The position numbers and the translations under genes are program-made. 37,115 nucleotides of DNA from an uncultured Gammaproteobacteria bacterium (GTDB lineage: Bacteria; Pseudomonadota; Gammaproteobacteria; Cardiobacteriales; CAKMZF01), in the NCBI GenBank assembly GCA_929200405.1, contig CAKMZF010000005.1:1-37115 (forward strand). Direction: 5' to 3'. How positions within the stretch are numbered: the stretch's first letter is position 1; every line of letters starts with the position of its first letter. Below, piece after piece: positions 28,728 through 37,115 of this stretch. The notes below the pieces were generated by a model. It was given only the letters and a program-made list of their open reading frames with translations. It did no database searches and was not told where the DNA came from.

Positions 28728-29993
28728 CTACTCTGTTTTAGCAAAGACTAGGACCTGCATGAGCTGCAGTGCCTCATGTAGGTTAGGATCGGTTTTGAGC
28801 AGCAGTTTCTTTTGTTTCTGATAAAAATTTTCTTGCTCTACTGTTGTTAACTTTTCGACATCGACATCAGCCATTTCAGAAGCTGTTTCAATGCTCTCTA
28901 ACAGTTTATCCGCATCTAAATTCACAATATCCAAAGAGACATCAGGCGTCACCCCAATATGGTTAATTGACTGACCGCTTGGCCTAACATATTGGCCAAC
29001 AGTCATTTTAATGCCAGAGCCATCTCTGAGTTGTGTCATCGCCTGTATAGAAGCTTTGCCAAATGTTTTCTGGCCAACAATCATTGCCCGATGATTATCT
29101 TGCAGACTGGCTGCCACAATTTCCGCTGCTGAAGCAGAGCCTTTATTAACCATAACAATCAATGGTTTACCATTAATCGCATCTCCAACCTCCGCGGATA
29201 CACTTTCCTCAGTAAAATTATTACGGCTTTGCGTGGTAACAATCGGACCTGACTCTAAAAATAAATCTGCCATTTGCACTGCTTGAGTTAGTAAACCACC
29301 GGGGTTATTACGTAAATCAAGAATATAGGCCCTGGCTCCTATCTGCTCGGACTGCAGTATTTCCTCAATCAAACGACTGGCAGTAGATTGATTAAATGCA
29401 CCAACTCGGATATAAAAAACACCGTTATAATTTCTAATCTCATGAGTATCTAGTTCAACTGCTTGTCGCTCTAAAGTGTAGTCAGTGGTTTCTCCCAAAC
29501 TATTCACCACTGTCAACAATATACTAGTGCCGATCTCACCAAGCATATCATTGCTGATATCATCAAAATGCGGGGCGATAGCAGGCTGACCATTGACACT
29601 TAGCAGAATATCCCCTGCTTTAATGCCAACACGGCGAGCTGGTGAGTCATCTAGTGTACTCACAATAACAATCTGCTGTCCCTTAGGCTCAATCACGACG
29701 CCTATTCCGGCAAACTGTCCTGTAACCGTTTCTTGCGACCGCTTATACTCTTCAGGATCGTAGAAGTCCGAATAAGCATCTAAGCTGCTGACCATCCCTC
29801 TGAGGCTGTTATAAAAAAGTTGCTGACTATCAACTGGTTCTACATAGTCCTGCTCAATCATCTCCATCACTTCATTAAACAATGCTAGCTGTGCATCTGT
29901 CTGCGCATTTCCAACTGTGCCAACTACGCAGACAGACAACAAAGCGCCTGTCAACACAGAGACAATATGCTTCTTAGGTATTAGAGACAACAT
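28728..29993 (-). CDS. S41 family carboxy-terminal processing peptidase (CtpA-like) with PDZ domain
   Basis: GIGVVIEPKGQQIVIVSTLDDSPARRVGIKAGD (PDZ), LDLRNNPGGLL, VNKGSASAAEIVAASLQDN, GQKTFGKASIQ. Confidence 0.92.
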   Translation of the reverse strand: MLSLIPKKHIVSVLTGALLSVCVVGTVGNAQTDAQLALFNEVMEMIEQDYVEPVDSQQLFYNSLRGMVSSLDAYSDFYDPEEYKRSQETVTGQFAGIGVVIEPKGQQIVIVSTLDDSPARRVGIKAGDILLSVNGQPAIAPHFDDISNDMLGEIGTSILLTVVNSLGETTDYTLERQAVELDTHEIRNYNGVFYIRVGAFNQSTASRLIEEILQSEQIGARAYILDLRNNPGGLLTQAVQMADLFLESGPIVTTQSRNNFTEESVSAEVGDAINGKPLIVMVNKGSASAAEIVAASLQDNHRAMIVGQKTFGKASIQAMTQLRDGSGIKMTVGQYVRPSGQSINHIGVTPDVSLDIVNLDADKLLESIETASEMADVDVEKLTTVEQENFYQKQKKLLLKTDPNLHEALQLMQVLVFAKTE

Positions 29994-29995
29994 TA

Positions 29996-30574
29996 TTAGT
30001 AGTCTCTTCTACCTGAGAAAGCCTGAGACAAAGTGCTACTATCAACAAACTCAAGCTCTCCTCCCATCGGAACACCATGAGCAATTCGCGTAGTCTTCAC
30101 GCCCTGAGACTTGGCTAATTCGGACAAATAATGCGCTGTAGCCTCACCCTCAACGGTAGTATTTGTCGCCAAAATAAGCTCTGTGATATTCTCATCCTCC
30201 AGCCTTTTGACCAACAAAGGAATACCCAGCTCTTCTGGGCCAATTCCATCGATAGGCGATAGCTTACCTCGCAAAACAAAATACCGACCTTTAAAAATAC
30301 TGACTTGTTCAACTACCGCCATATCAGCAGCAGACTCTACAATGCACAGCACCGTCGCATCCCGAGATTGACTTTGGCATATATCACATTGAGTCTGCTC
30401 TGCTAAACCCCGACAGATCTCACAGCTTCCTATACGCTCTAATGCCTGATCTATGGCTTGCGCAATCTGCTTCGCCCCAGTTCTATCGTGTTGGATAAGC
30501 TGCAATGCCATTCTTTGTGCGCTCTTAGGTCCTACACCCGGCAGTTTCCTCAGGATGTCAATAAGCGTATTCAT
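29996..30574 (-). CDS. recR: Recombination protein RecR; start trimmed to 30574 (MNTLIDILRKLPGVG)
   Basis: LPGVGPKSAQRMALQL, zinc motif CEICRGLAEQTQCDIC, Toprim CIVESAADMAV. Confidence 0.95.
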   Translation of the reverse strand: MNTLIDILRKLPGVGPKSAQRMALQLIQHDRTGAKQIAQAIDQALERIGSCEICRGLAEQTQCDICQSQSRDATVLCIVESAADMAVVEQVSIFKGRYFVLRGKLSPIDGIGPEELGIPLLVKRLEDENITELILATNTTVEGEATAHYLSELAKSQGVKTTRIAHGVPMGGELEFVDSSTLSQAFSGRRDY

Positions 30575-30612
30575 GGCAGGTGGAAAGATCACAATAGCAG
30601 CCTTGTAAGTAA

Positions 30613-30936
30613 TTAGAAAGGAAGATTCATGCCCGGAATATTCGGCAGGTTTAGTCCAGATGTGATCTCAGACATTTTCTCCGCACTGGTGTCGCTAGCT
30701 TTACGTGAAGCATTGTTAAATGCAGCGGCCACTAGATCCCCTAGCATCTCAAGATCATCAACCAAAGACTCATCAATTTTGACACCCTTCACTTGGTGTT
30801 TACAGGTCATCGTCACCTCGACCAAGCCACCACCAGACTCTCCGGTTACTTGGACATTCGCCAAATCGTCCTGAGCCTGCTTCATCTTCTCTTGCATTTC
30901 TTGGGCTTGTTTCATCATATTTCCGAGACCGCGCAT
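30613..30936 (-). CDS. ybaB: YbaB/EbfC family nucleoid-associated protein
   Basis: [37 protein letters not shown]; recR-ybaB-dnaX synteny. Confidence 0.93.
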   Translation of the reverse strand: MRGLGNMMKQAQEMQEKMKQAQDDLANVQVTGESGGGLVEVTMTCKHQVKGVKIDESLVDDLEMLGDLVAAAFNNASRKASDTSAEKMSEITSGLNLPNIPGMNLPF

Positions 30937-30997
30937 ATGTTCTCCTTTAACTTTAATTCTTCGCCTATAAATATACTAACAGCCTGACAAGCTAGGC

Positions 30998-33712
30998 TTA
31001 GTCGTCTGCTTTAGGTAAAATCTTCACTTGATTAGGGTCTAATGTCACCCCAAACTCTGATTCAATCTGTTGAATATTGGGATCTTTTCTTAATCCATCA
31101 AGAGCACTCTCTTGATGTTGTTGCTGTTTTTTCTGAACAATCTCAGCAGGGGTTTGCAATGCTTTTTTAGCGCGTTCTTCTGCTGTAGCAACAGTAATTT
31201 CTAGCTGAATGTCTGCACCATATAACAGCCCAAGTGCACGAAGAATTGCTTTCTCTGCCATATCAGTATGCAAAGTATCCACCTCTGCACTTAAGATAAG
31301 ACTGAGTTTCTTCTTCAATGCATCATAATCAAAGAATGCACAGTTGGCAGCTAAACTCTGAGCAAAACCGGGCACAGGTAATCCTGCTGAAATCGCCGCC
31401 CAGTTTTCTTTGCTAAGCTCCATCGACACGCTATCTACACCTGTTGAGTTATGCATGGTAGTTTGTGGCTGCGCCGCAGTAGTTTGCGTGGCAACAGTCG
31501 CTGCACTATTAGCTGTCACTTGCTGTTGATCTATGTTCTCATTCGCCGCTATATCTGCAAAAGATTGCATGGGCGCTGGCGCTGTATCTATAATAGGCTC
31601 AGAAATTTCTATAGATTGCCCCTGCTCAGAACGCATTTCATCACTGTCATCAGAACGTTGTGATGATTCTGATATTGATGCAGATAATAGTGATGAAGGT
31701 GGTGAAAAGTCATTATCATCAATAACAGCAACTACTTCGCTATGATTCCGCTCAGTGCTTTGCAACGCGGTACTCACCGCTTGTGCTTGACTCGGCTCAT
31801 CAAAACCGACCTCAATATCCGCTTCCGAGAAAATCTTATTAGCGCCGGAATGATGGTCATTCGTTAAGGTCTGAACGGAGGCCGGAATTTCCATTTCCAA
31901 ATCACTCACATCAACTGAACCTACACCAGTCCAACGTATCTTTGGTTTAGGTTTTTTAGGCACATTTGCTTCTGCTGTACTTGTTGGCGCTATTTGCGTT
32001 TTTTTCTCAGTCGTAGTTTCTGTTATCCCAAAGCCTTCAGGCGGTTGTCTTTTAACGCCTATTTCCTCAGAAATTGATTCAGCTTGTGTAATATGAACTG
32101 GCTCCCCTGCTGTTTGAAGTTGTTCATCGTTGCTAGGTGCAAAATTACTCGTTTCAACTGATGTGATATTATTGTTGATAACATCACTAACCGATTCTGC
32201 TACAGCCGGCATATCAACCCGATTCTCTAACACGGCAGTCCCTGCTTCTGCATCATCTGCACTATCCGTCACCTCCCAAGGTGGTGACTGCTCTGTGGCA
32301 TTCTCTGCTGTTTCACCATGAGCTTGATCCCGAGGTACTTGCTCATCATCACTGAGCTTATTAAGCTCAATATCAGCCGACCCCACAGCTGGGGAATCTG
32401 TTGCTGTTATTACTAATTGAGACCGTTCTTGCGACTCAGGTGCCTGTTCGATTGAACTGTTAACTCTGTTGTCTGCACTTTCCTCTGTAGCTTGTGCCTC
32501 TGCTACAGTAGCCTTTTTTTGACTTCCCGCATCACCAGCAGAGGAAGTATCTATGCGCTGTTGCATAGCAATAGTCTGCGCCTTGGTGGCATTATCCCAA
32601 TCCAGCGCAGCACGCTCAATAATCGTAGGCTTAAATGCCAACAAACGAACCCATGTCATTTGAAATCCAAGAAATGGCGTTGGCGCATAGGGCTGGTCTT
32701 TTCGCGCCTGCAAAATTATTTGATACCAAATTTGCAAATCTTCAGAAGAGACATTTCGCAAAGCCGTCACGCACTCTTTGCCGAGCTGAATTAAGATTGG
32801 CGAAACTGGTGAGCGCTCAAATTGCAATACTGCCGTCGATTGCACCACCTCAAGCATATCGACCAGTACCGTGTCAAAATTTAGCGACCGCGATTCTGCC
32901 AACGCCAATTTTGAGAATAGCAAATCAACATCTTGATTGATTAATGCCAGAAACATTTCTGCTAATAAATTATGCGATACTGTGCCTAACATTTCGGTAA
33001 CAGTTGCCAACTCCACTTGTCCCTGACCAAAAGCAATACCTTGGTCTAATAGGGTTAAAGCATCACGCATACTTCCGCGTGCAGCTTGGGCTATGCGGTC
33101 TAGCGCTCGCTCATCAAAAGCAATCTCTTCCTGAGTTAATATACTTTGCATACGCTCCGCAATCATTTGCTGCGGAATTATTCGCAAACTAAACTGTAAA
33201 CAACGCGAAAGAACCGTAATGGGGAGTTTCTGGGGGTCTGTAGTCGCTAAAATGAATTTAACGTGCGGTGGTGGCTCTTCCAATGTTTTCAGCAACGCAT
33301 TAAAACTACTGGTTGAGAGCATATGCACTTCATCTATCAGATAGATTTTGTAACGGCCTCGGCTGGGCAGATAATTGGCATTCTCTAATAGTTCTAATGT
33401 GTCTTCAACACGAGTTCTCGAGGCAGCATCTACCTCTATAAGATCAGGAAAGCGACCTTCTTGGATATCTGTACATGAGCTACAGGTATTACAGGGATTT
33501 GCACTAACTCCGTTGGTATCGCAGTTCAATGATTTAGCAAAAAGTCTTGCCAAGGTGGTTTTTCCAACACCTCTGGTGCCAGTAAATAAAATCGCTGAGT
33601 GTAAATGACCGCTACTTAGTTGAAACGTTAACGGTTGTAGGACATGTGCTTGCCCAACGACATCATCAAATTTTTGGGGACGCCATTTTCTGGCCAGTAC
33701 TTGATAGGTCAT
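30998..33712 (-). CDS. dnaX: DNA polymerase III subunits tau/gamma; true start 33712 (MTYQVLARKWRP), not 33886
   Basis: MTYQVLARKWRPQKFDDVVGQAHV, GTRGVGKTT, zinc module CDTNGVSANPCNTCSSC, IDEVHMLS; the ORF-track extension upstream runs through the SRP RNA. Confidence 0.95.
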   Translation of the reverse strand: MTYQVLARKWRPQKFDDVVGQAHVLQPLTFQLSSGHLHSAILFTGTRGVGKTTLARLFAKSLNCDTNGVSANPCNTCSSCTDIQEGRFPDLIEVDAASRTRVEDTLELLENANYLPSRGRYKIYLIDEVHMLSTSSFNALLKTLEEPPPHVKFILATTDPQKLPITVLSRCLQFSLRIIPQQMIAERMQSILTQEEIAFDERALDRIAQAARGSMRDALTLLDQGIAFGQGQVELATVTEMLGTVSHNLLAEMFLALINQDVDLLFSKLALAESRSLNFDTVLVDMLEVVQSTAVLQFERSPVSPILIQLGKECVTALRNVSSEDLQIWYQIILQARKDQPYAPTPFLGFQMTWVRLLAFKPTIIERAALDWDNATKAQTIAMQQRIDTSSAGDAGSQKKATVAEAQATEESADNRVNSSIEQAPESQERSQLVITATDSPAVGSADIELNKLSDDEQVPRDQAHGETAENATEQSPPWEVTDSADDAEAGTAVLENRVDMPAVAESVSDVINNNITSVETSNFAPSNDEQLQTAGEPVHITQAESISEEIGVKRQPPEGFGITETTTEKKTQIAPTSTAEANVPKKPKPKIRWTGVGSVDVSDLEMEIPASVQTLTNDHHSGANKIFSEADIEVGFDEPSQAQAVSTALQSTERNHSEVVAVIDDNDFSPPSSLLSASISESSQRSDDSDEMRSEQGQSIEISEPIIDTAPAPMQSFADIAANENIDQQQVTANSAATVATQTTAAQPQTTMHNSTGVDSVSMELSKENWAAISAGLPVPGFAQSLAANCAFFDYDALKKKLSLILSAEVDTLHTDMAEKAILRALGLLYGADIQLEITVATAEERAKKALQTPAEIVQKKQQQHQESALDGLRKDPNIQQIESEFGVTLDPNQVKILPKADD
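32460..32521 (-). promoter_or_regulatory. Candidate programmed -1 frameshift site in dnaX
   Basis: Zero-frame CAA AAA AAG (codons 398-400), 4-nt spacer, stem CTGTAGC / GCTACAG with 10-nt loop; -1 frame stops at TAA after 17 codons. Confidence 0.7.
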
Positions 33713-33772
33713 TCCATTCCTCAATTCGCTCGCACTACAGTTTGTTTGCTTGGCGAGAGGTAAGAAATGATG

Positions 33773-33884
<112 letters not shown>

Positions 33885-34220
33885 ATACTGATACCGAAAC
33901 GGAATTACTAAACCATTTCGCCATACAAGCCGCATATTCTATCCTCTCTTTTTCAAAATTGCACCTGCTGCCAAAGAAAAACCTTAGATAATCATTAGAA
34001 ATATTCGCCATTTTTATGCGAGACCAAGTAAGGCATTGACTTCCCGACACTTTATGAGACAAGCTGAATTTTCAGGTTTCCCCTATTGATATGCCGCAGA
34101 GCTCAATAACTAGAATTATCATGCCATTTTACGCGTAGCTTTAAAATATCAGCTAAAATGTCATCAATCTACAGACATCTTAACGCCATTAAACCAAACC
34201 TAGATCATTGAGCTATATTT

Positions 34221-35258
34221 ATGCATACTCCTTTAGCGCCTCCAACAGATCACTCCTCTGTCTCCAGTGGAAAAATTGCCGTTGTATTGGTCAACCTTGG
34301 CTCGCCCAGTGCACCAACAGCCAAAGCATTAAGGCCTTATTTAAAACAATTTTTAAGTGACTCTCGAGTAGTGGAAATACCAAAACCGCTGTGGTGGCTG
34401 ATTCTCAATGGCATTATCTTAAATACTAGGCCTAAAAAATCGGCTGCCATTTATGAAAGTATTTGGGACCATCAGCGAGGCCTCTCACCATTAATCGCAC
34501 ACACAAAAGACCAAGCTGACAATCTACAAGTGCTACTAAGCGAGAGTCATGCCGAGGTAAAGGTGGTTTATGCCATGCGCTACGGTGAGCCAGCCCTTGG
34601 GGAAACCATAGAACGCCTGCATCAGCAAGGTTATGACAGACAGCTTATTATGCCGCTCTACCCTCAATACGCGGCCAGCACTACCGCGACTGTTGTAGAT
34701 GAGGTTAGCAATCACTTGCGTACAATGCGACATCAGCCCACTATCCGGTATTTACCACCTTATTATGACCATCAGGCCTATATCTCCGCGCTGGGCGAGA
34801 GTGTCAAAAGTCATTTTCAAACACTTGATTGGAGACCTCAGCATTGCATTGCCTCATTTCATGGCATACCCAAACGCTATTTTGAACTGGGCGATCCCTA
34901 TCACTGCCATTGTGCCAAAACCACGCGCCTATTAAATGAAAACCTTGTGGATATTGATTTACCGGCTTGGGAGATGACTTTTCAATCTTTATTCGGCAAA
35001 GCTGAATGGTTGAAGCCTTACACCGAACCCCGACTTATTGAGCTAGCCAAGCATGGCGTGAAAAATGTTGCCGTTATTTGTCCTGGCTTTTCCGCGGATT
35101 GCTTAGAAACATTAGAAGAGATTGCCATCGCGGCCAAAGAAGCATTTGTTGAACATGGCGGTGAAAACTTCACGCTGGTTTCCTGCTTAAACAGCAGCGA
35201 CCCAGGTATGCAAATGCTACACGACCTGACTACACAAGAGCTATCAGGTTGGGTTTAA
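34221..35258 (+). CDS. hemH: Ferrochelatase
   Basis: VVLVNLGSPSAPTAKALRPYLKQFLSDSRVVEIP, PLYPQYAASTTATV, SFHGIPKRYFELGDPY, CPGFSADCLETLEEI. Confidence 0.95.
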   Translation: MHTPLAPPTDHSSVSSGKIAVVLVNLGSPSAPTAKALRPYLKQFLSDSRVVEIPKPLWWLILNGIILNTRPKKSAAIYESIWDHQRGLSPLIAHTKDQADNLQVLLSESHAEVKVVYAMRYGEPALGETIERLHQQGYDRQLIMPLYPQYAASTTATVVDEVSNHLRTMRHQPTIRYLPPYYDHQAYISALGESVKSHFQTLDWRPQHCIASFHGIPKRYFELGDPYHCHCAKTTRLLNENLVDIDLPAWEMTFQSLFGKAEWLKPYTEPRLIELAKHGVKNVAVICPGFSADCLETLEEIAIAAKEAFVEHGGENFTLVSCLNSSDPGMQMLHDLTTQELSGWV

Positions 35259-35283
35259 TGTCAGCTGTTATTTTTAGAATCCT

Positions 35284-35934
35284 ATGAATGCCGCCGATTG
35301 GCTGACACTAAGTCTCGTCTGTCTTGCCGGTGCAGCATCGCCCGGCATGAGTTTAGCGATGATTATTAAAAATACTATCGCAGCAGGCTCTTCTGCTGGT
35401 ATCCTTGCCAGCTGGACTCACGCCTTCGGAATATTTTTTTATGCGCTTATCACCGTATTTGGCATGGGCATAGTCTTTGAAAAACTGCCTTGGCTATTTA
35501 ATGTATTGCTCATACTCGGTGCGCTATACCTGCTGAGAATTGGCATTCTCAGCTTTCTGCAATTCTTTAAAGAAAGCACAAGCTCCTCTGATTTCACTGC
35601 CAATAATGCGAAAGCCAAGATTGGCAATAGCTCGTCCTATGTTACTGCAGCAAAAGATGGGCTTTCTATCGCCACTTTTAATCCCAAAGTTCTGCTGTTT
35701 TTTGGTGCTATTTTCACAGGCTTTATTCAACAACAAAGTACCCTAGAGAAAATTTCCATGGGGTTAGTCGCTTTATTGACTGATGGGATTTGGTACAGCT
35801 TTATCGCTTTGCTGATTGGCATACCCAAAATCAGAAATAGCTTTTTAGCACACCAGAAATGGTTGTCACTGATATTTGGCTTTGTGTTCTGCGGCTACGC
35901 TCTTTACCTAGCCGCCGGTGCTTTAATCCTGTGA
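35284..35934 (+). CDS. LysE/RhtB family transporter
   Basis: AGAASPGMSLAMIIKNTIAAGSSAGILASWTHAFGIF and ~6 TM segments. Confidence 0.85.
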   Translation: MNAADWLTLSLVCLAGAASPGMSLAMIIKNTIAAGSSAGILASWTHAFGIFFYALITVFGMGIVFEKLPWLFNVLLILGALYLLRIGILSFLQFFKESTSSSDFTANNAKAKIGNSSSYVTAAKDGLSIATFNPKVLLFFGAIFTGFIQQQSTLEKISMGLVALLTDGIWYSFIALLIGIPKIRNSFLAHQKWLSLIFGFVFCGYALYLAAGALIL

Positions 35935-35940
35935 ACTGAA

Positions 35941-36954
35941 TTACAGCTCAGCTAATATCTGCTGCTGTTTTTCAGCCGTCAGTCTTGGCCCATATTGCTG
36001 CACCACTGCGCCCGCTGTTTTATTGGCCAGTCTAATCGATTTCTCAACTTCCCAACCGCTAACAATACCAAAGAGATAAGCCGCGGCAAAGGAATCTCCT
36101 GCACCGTTAGTATTCAAGACTGTAATTTCATCAGTCTCCACATGGAAAATCTCGCCATTTACTTTAGCCATAGCACCTTTAGCACCAAGAGTTACCACGA
36201 CATTAGAAGCAATTTCTGACAAGCGATTCAACGCCTGATGAATGTCATCAGCATCAGTAAAGCTAATTGCTTCATCCTCATTGCTAAAAAGCACATCTAC
36301 CCCAGCGTTACCGTGGGAAATCATGCTCTGCAAACCTGCTTTGCAAAAGTTGGTCATCGCAGGGTCAGAAAATGATAGCGCCACTTTACCACCAGCTGCT
36401 TGTACCAGCGATTTCGCATAGCAAGCCGCCTCTATGGAATTATCCAGCGATGCCATATATCCCTCGAGATAGAGATAACGACTTTGTTGTAATAAATCTT
36501 CATTAATATTTTCAATAGCCAACTCACTAGAAACCCCTAAATAGGTATTCATGGTTCGCTCTGCATCTGGAGTAACCATTACCATGCACTGACCACTATT
36601 TCCAGCCTGCATTACTGCTAGACCTTCATCTATCTCAACACCGCCAAGGCGCATATCTTCACAAAAGAATTTGCCGATTGGATCATCGGCGACTCTACAA
36701 GCATAAAAAGTGCTAGCACCAAAGTTTTGAGCCCCCATAATGGTATTACCTGCCGAACCACCACTGGCTTGTTTATGCAACTCGCCACCTAGCTCATCAT
36801 TACGTGATAGCACAGATAAAATATGAGCCAATTGTTCATCATCAATCAGTTCCATCATCGCTTTTTTTACACCCAATGCTTCTAAGGCTTGATCGGTAAG
36901 CACATATTCAGAGTCAACCAAGGCATTGCCTAGGCCGTAGATATCAAATTTCAT
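35941..36954 (-). CDS. PfkB-family (adenosine kinase-like) sugar/nucleoside kinase; start trimmed to 36954 (MKFDIYGLGNALVD)
   Basis: GLGNALVDSEY, GGSAGNTIMGAQNFGA, VVTLGAKGAMA, NTNGAGDSFAAAYLFG. Confidence 0.9.
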   Translation of the reverse strand: MKFDIYGLGNALVDSEYVLTDQALEALGVKKAMMELIDDEQLAHILSVLSRNDELGGELHKQASGGSAGNTIMGAQNFGASTFYACRVADDPIGKFFCEDMRLGGVEIDEGLAVMQAGNSGQCMVMVTPDAERTMNTYLGVSSELAIENINEDLLQQSRYLYLEGYMASLDNSIEAACYAKSLVQAAGGKVALSFSDPAMTNFCKAGLQSMISHGNAGVDVLFSNEDEAISFTDADDIHQALNRLSEIASNVVVTLGAKGAMAKVNGEIFHVETDEITVLNTNGAGDSFAAAYLFGIVSGWEVEKSIRLANKTAGAVVQQYGPRLTAEKQQQILAEL

Positions 36955-37060
36955 AATTTCCTTAATATTCGTAATATGTCCAAATAATACCATCATTAGT
37001 TATCCAATGCTGATGTACTTACCAAAATCTATATTATTAAAGCACCACATAATATGCTTC

Positions 37061-37081
37061 TAAGCAATAAGCAATAAGCAA
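37061..37081. repeat. Short tandem repeat (TAAGCAA)x3
   Basis: taagcaataagcaataagcaa. Confidence 0.85.
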
Positions 37082-37115
37082 TACATACTTCAATTTTAAA
37101 AGCATCTGCTCAATA

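Overview
Chromosomal window from an AT-leaning gammaproteobacterium, probably marine (inferred from gene content only). Most of it is ordinary housekeeping: glmU 3' end, uvrD, an orphan lipoprotein, an LplT-like MFS transporter with an Aas-like acyl-ACP synthetase, aroA, a TAXI-type TRAP binding protein, acnA, an aldehyde dehydrogenase, two tRNA-Glu(TTC) copies, an ABC-F protein (uup), an M24 aminopeptidase P, coq7, asd, an O-antigen-ligase-like protein, polA, an S41 C-terminal protease, recR, ybaB, dnaX, the 4.5S SRP RNA (ffs), hemH, a LysE-family exporter and a PfkB/adenosine kinase-like gene. I found no CRISPR array, intact mobile element or recognisable new multi-gene system. The observations most worth a second look are: (1) an in-frame A_AAA_AAG heptamer plus a 7-bp stem-loop in dnaX, predicting a -1 frameshifted ~417-aa gamma-like product; (2) a decayed IS1595-family transposase next to a truncated GMC oxidoreductase; (3) a tandem duplication of a whole tRNA-Glu transcription unit whose two terminators differ by a compensatory base-pair swap; (4) a ~1.6-kb gene-poor interval before polA holding several protein-like minus-strand frames broken at short repeats, plus a 9-bp tandem repeat; (5) a 14-bp inverted repeat upstream of acnA; (6) an Aas-like protein that appears to lack the catalytic half of its acyltransferase domain.
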